Position numbers and translations under genes: made by a program
Notes under the pieces: generated by a model
Databases searched by the model: none
The model's input: the letters and a program-made list of their open reading frames with translations, nothing else
What the model was told of the DNA's origin: nothing
Part shown: piece by piece, positions 62,691-64,000 of the stretch
Numbering within the stretch: the first letter of the stretch is position 1
Layout of the letters: every line of letters begins with the position of its first letter
Source of the DNA: Streptomyces sp. A1136
Lineage (GTDB): Bacteria; Actinomycetota; Actinomycetes; Streptomycetales; Streptomycetaceae
DNA: 64,000 nt
Direction of reading: 5' to 3'
NCBI RefSeq assembly: GCF_004795055.1
Contig: NZ_SSBJ01000027.1
Span: 1-64,000 of the forward strand

Positions 62691-63221
62691 CTACGGAGTG
62701 GGAGTCGCCGGTTCCGTCGGCGCGGGTGCCACGGACGGCTGCGGAACCGGCGGGCGGCAGGCGATCCGGGGATCACCTTCCTCCGCGCGCGGCCAGTACC
62801 GCCCTTCGAGCGCCTCGGCGCTGCGGTTGAGCCGGACCAGGACGTCCTCCAGCTCCCGCACCTCCTCAGGGGACCAGTCGGCGACCACCCGGGCCAGGCA
62901 GGACCGGTTGACCTCACGGTCGCCGGCGAGCCGGCGTGCGCCTTCGGCGGTGATGCGCAGCTTGCGGGCCATGCCGCCGTCCGGGTCGGCGACACGCTCG
63001 GCCAATCCGCAGCGCAACAATGCCGCCGTCTGGCGGTTCACGGTCGAGGTATCGAGCCCGAAGGCCTCTGCCAGTTGCCCTATGGACATGGGACCTTGGG
63101 TGTCGATCCGGCTGAGCAGCAGGTACGCCGAACGCTCCAGGCGTTCGGGGTCGCGCTCGCGGCGGGCGAGCACCTGGTGCCGCGAGAGCAGCATCAGCTC
63201 CCGCTCCAGTTTCTCCAGCAC
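62691..63221 (-). CDS. MarR-family transcriptional regulator
   Basis: This 176-residue regulator has an N-terminal helix (LEKLERELMLLSRHQVLARR) and the winged HTH SIGQLAEAFGLDTSTVNRQT followed by AALLRCGLAERVADPDGGMA, with wing KLRITAEGARRLAG. A C-terminal dimer helix follows. The tail is Pro-rich (PPVPQPSVAPAPTEPATP). GTG 63221 is chosen because GGAGG lies five bases before. It is divergent from the second OYE with an AT-rich palindrome between. Confidence 0.9.
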   Translation of the reverse strand: MLEKLERELMLLSRHQVLARRERDPERLERSAYLLLSRIDTQGPMSIGQLAEAFGLDTSTVNRQTAALLRCGLAERVADPDGGMARKLRITAEGARRLAGDREVNRSCLARVVADWSPEEVRELEDVLVRLNRSAEALEGRYWPRAEEGDPRIACRPPVPQPSVAPAPTEPATPTP

Positions 63222-63334
63222 TGCGCCTCCTGCTCCTTCCGGCGCTCCATTATCGCGGACCAGTGGACCGGAGGACCAGCACACCTCCAAGGGGCCGGCT
63301 ACGGAGGGTGCCGCACGAGAACCGGGCGCCATAT

Positions 63335-63361
63335 GCATGATACATAGTATGTGTACTATGC
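63335..63361. promoter_or_regulatory. AT-rich imperfect palindrome (MarR operator)
   Basis: The 27-bp dyad 63335-63361 begins GCATGATACATA and ends GTGTACTATGC; 18 of 27 positions are symmetrical, with half site GCATnnTACA. It is strikingly AT-rich for this DNA and sits 50 bp before the OYE ATG, where a MarR repressor would block transcription. Confidence 0.65.
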
Positions 63362-63410
63362 ACTCCTGGTTGTCACCCCGACGAGCCACAGCCTCACCCG
63401 GAGGACCCGC

Positions 63411-64000
63411 ATGACCGTCACCACGACCACCGCCTCCCGAGCGGCCGAGATCCTTTCCCGGCCCGTCACGCTGAACGGCCTGACCGTCCCCAACCGCATC
63501 GCGATGGCCCCGATGACGCGGATGTTCTCCCCCGGGGGCGTGCCGGGCGAGGACGTACAGGCGTACTACGCCAGCCGGGCCGCCGCGGGTGTCGGCTTGA
63601 TCGTCACCGAGGGCACCTACGTCGGTCACGAGTCCGCCGGGCAGAGCGACCGGGTACCGCGGTTCCACGGCGAGGACCAGCTGGCGGGGTGGGCGAAGGT
63701 CGCCGCGGCCGTACACGAGGCGGGCGGCACGATCGTGCCTCAGCTGTGGCACATAGGCATGGTGCGCAAGCAGGGCGAGGCCCCGTACGCCGACGCGCCC
63801 GCCGTCGGCCCCTCCGGCATCCGCGTCGACGGAACCGAGGGAACCGGCAAGGCGATGACCCGCGCCGACCTCGACGACGTCATCGGCGCGTTCGCCGACG
63901 CCGCCGCGGACGCCGAGCGGATCGGCTTCGACGGCATCGAACTGCACGGCGCCCACGGCTACCTGCTCGACCAGTTCCTGTGGGAGCGGACCAACCGCCG
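63411..64000 (+). CDS. Second Old Yellow Enzyme family reductase, partial
   Basis: This gene runs off the right edge; 196 residues are visible. It begins MTVTTTTASRAAEILSRPVT and has LNGLTVPNRIAMAPMTRMFS (FMN binding), GGTIVPQLWHIGMVRKQGEA and the active-site GFDGIELHGAHGYLLDQFLW (His-x-x-His). It belongs to the NADH:flavin oxidoreductase group that acts on enones and nitro compounds. The ATG at 63411 has a CGGAGGA site. Divergent from MarR. Confidence 0.9.
   Translation, partial: MTVTTTTASRAAEILSRPVTLNGLTVPNRIAMAPMTRMFSPGGVPGEDVQAYYASRAAAGVGLIVTEGTYVGHESAGQSDRVPRFHGEDQLAGWAKVAAAVHEAGGTIVPQLWHIGMVRKQGEAPYADAPAVGPSGIRVDGTEGTGKAMTRADLDDVIGAFADAAADAERIGFDGIELHGAHGYLLDQFLWERTNR

Noticed and set aside
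1..64000. tRNA or rRNA genes and origin-like sequences
   Set aside because: I searched by eye for T-loop patterns such as GGTTCGA with paired arms, rRNA-like stretches and DnaA boxes. The only hit was inside the cupin gene near 32783.

Overview
The window is high-GC actinobacterial DNA and most likely comes from a Streptomyces chromosome. Supporting signs are a short chaplin, a DUF6243 protein, mycothiol-dependent-type enzymes, several stand-alone RsbW-like ATP-binding proteins, frequent GTG/TTG starts, and purine-rich ribosome sites of the AAGGAG type. There are no rRNA or tRNA genes, no ribosomal or other core operons, and no complete insertion sequence. Genes run in single units or very short operons. 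Many broken genes and transposase scars lie between them, as expected of accessory (arm-like) Streptomyces DNA.

Layout. 1-8.1 kb: a partial gene, a WD40 remnant, an alpha/beta-hydrolase and saccharopine-dehydrogenase-like cluster with a divergent GlxA-type regulator, a mycothiol-dependent-isomerase-like gene, and MerR remnants. 8.3-20.2 kb: DUF6243, a compact UvrA-like double ATPase, a HopJ-family protein, two small membrane proteins, two AraC regulators, a secreted HAD protein, an IS110 scar, and DUF6891/DUF3291 proteins. 20.7-31.9 kb: a rifampicin monooxygenase gene (rox) with a hairpin that matches the rifamycin-associated element, then alcohol dehydrogenase, SRPBCC, a DUF3533/YhgE-like membrane protein, enoyl-CoA hydratase, thioesterase, an MFS pump, a macrolide-type glycosyltransferase and an SDR. 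32-46 kb: a DHFR-like reductase, a cupin with a divergent AraC regulator, two tandem secreted tripeptidyl-aminopeptidase-like hydrolases with a DUF4436 membrane protein, an IS5 scar, a membrane-anchored hydrolase behind repeated operators, a serine hydrolase/PPOX pair, and a double VOC protein. 46-52 kb: a lipoprotein, a MerR regulator divergent from an Old Yellow Enzyme (OYE), and an ATP-grasp enzyme. 52-58 kb: an MFS pump, an RskA-type anti-sigma factor behind a gutted sigK, a chaplin, and a molybdopterin oxidoreductase followed by a fasciclin lipoprotein. 58-64 kb: a frameshifted coupled pair, small secreted proteins, a deletion joint between an amidohydrolase and a TetR gene, and a MarR regulator divergent from a second OYE that runs off the right edge.

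How the genes work together. The clearest functional units are four. (1) rox with its upstream hairpin is a probable rifamycin-inducible resistance gene. A macrolide-type glycosyltransferase and an MFS pump lie nearby. (2) The rskA, molybdopterin-oxidoreductase and fasciclin genes have the make-up of a SigK redox regulon. Promoter-like CCATCC/CCGAAT boxes sit exactly where leaderless starts would be expected, yet the sigma factor gene has lost almost its whole coding region. (3) Two separate divergent regulator/OYE pairs, one MerR and one MarR, each carry a clear palindrome between the genes. (4) The tandem secreted peptidase genes with DUF4436 form a probable operon. All assignments come from reading the sequence and recalling family features. 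No database search was run.
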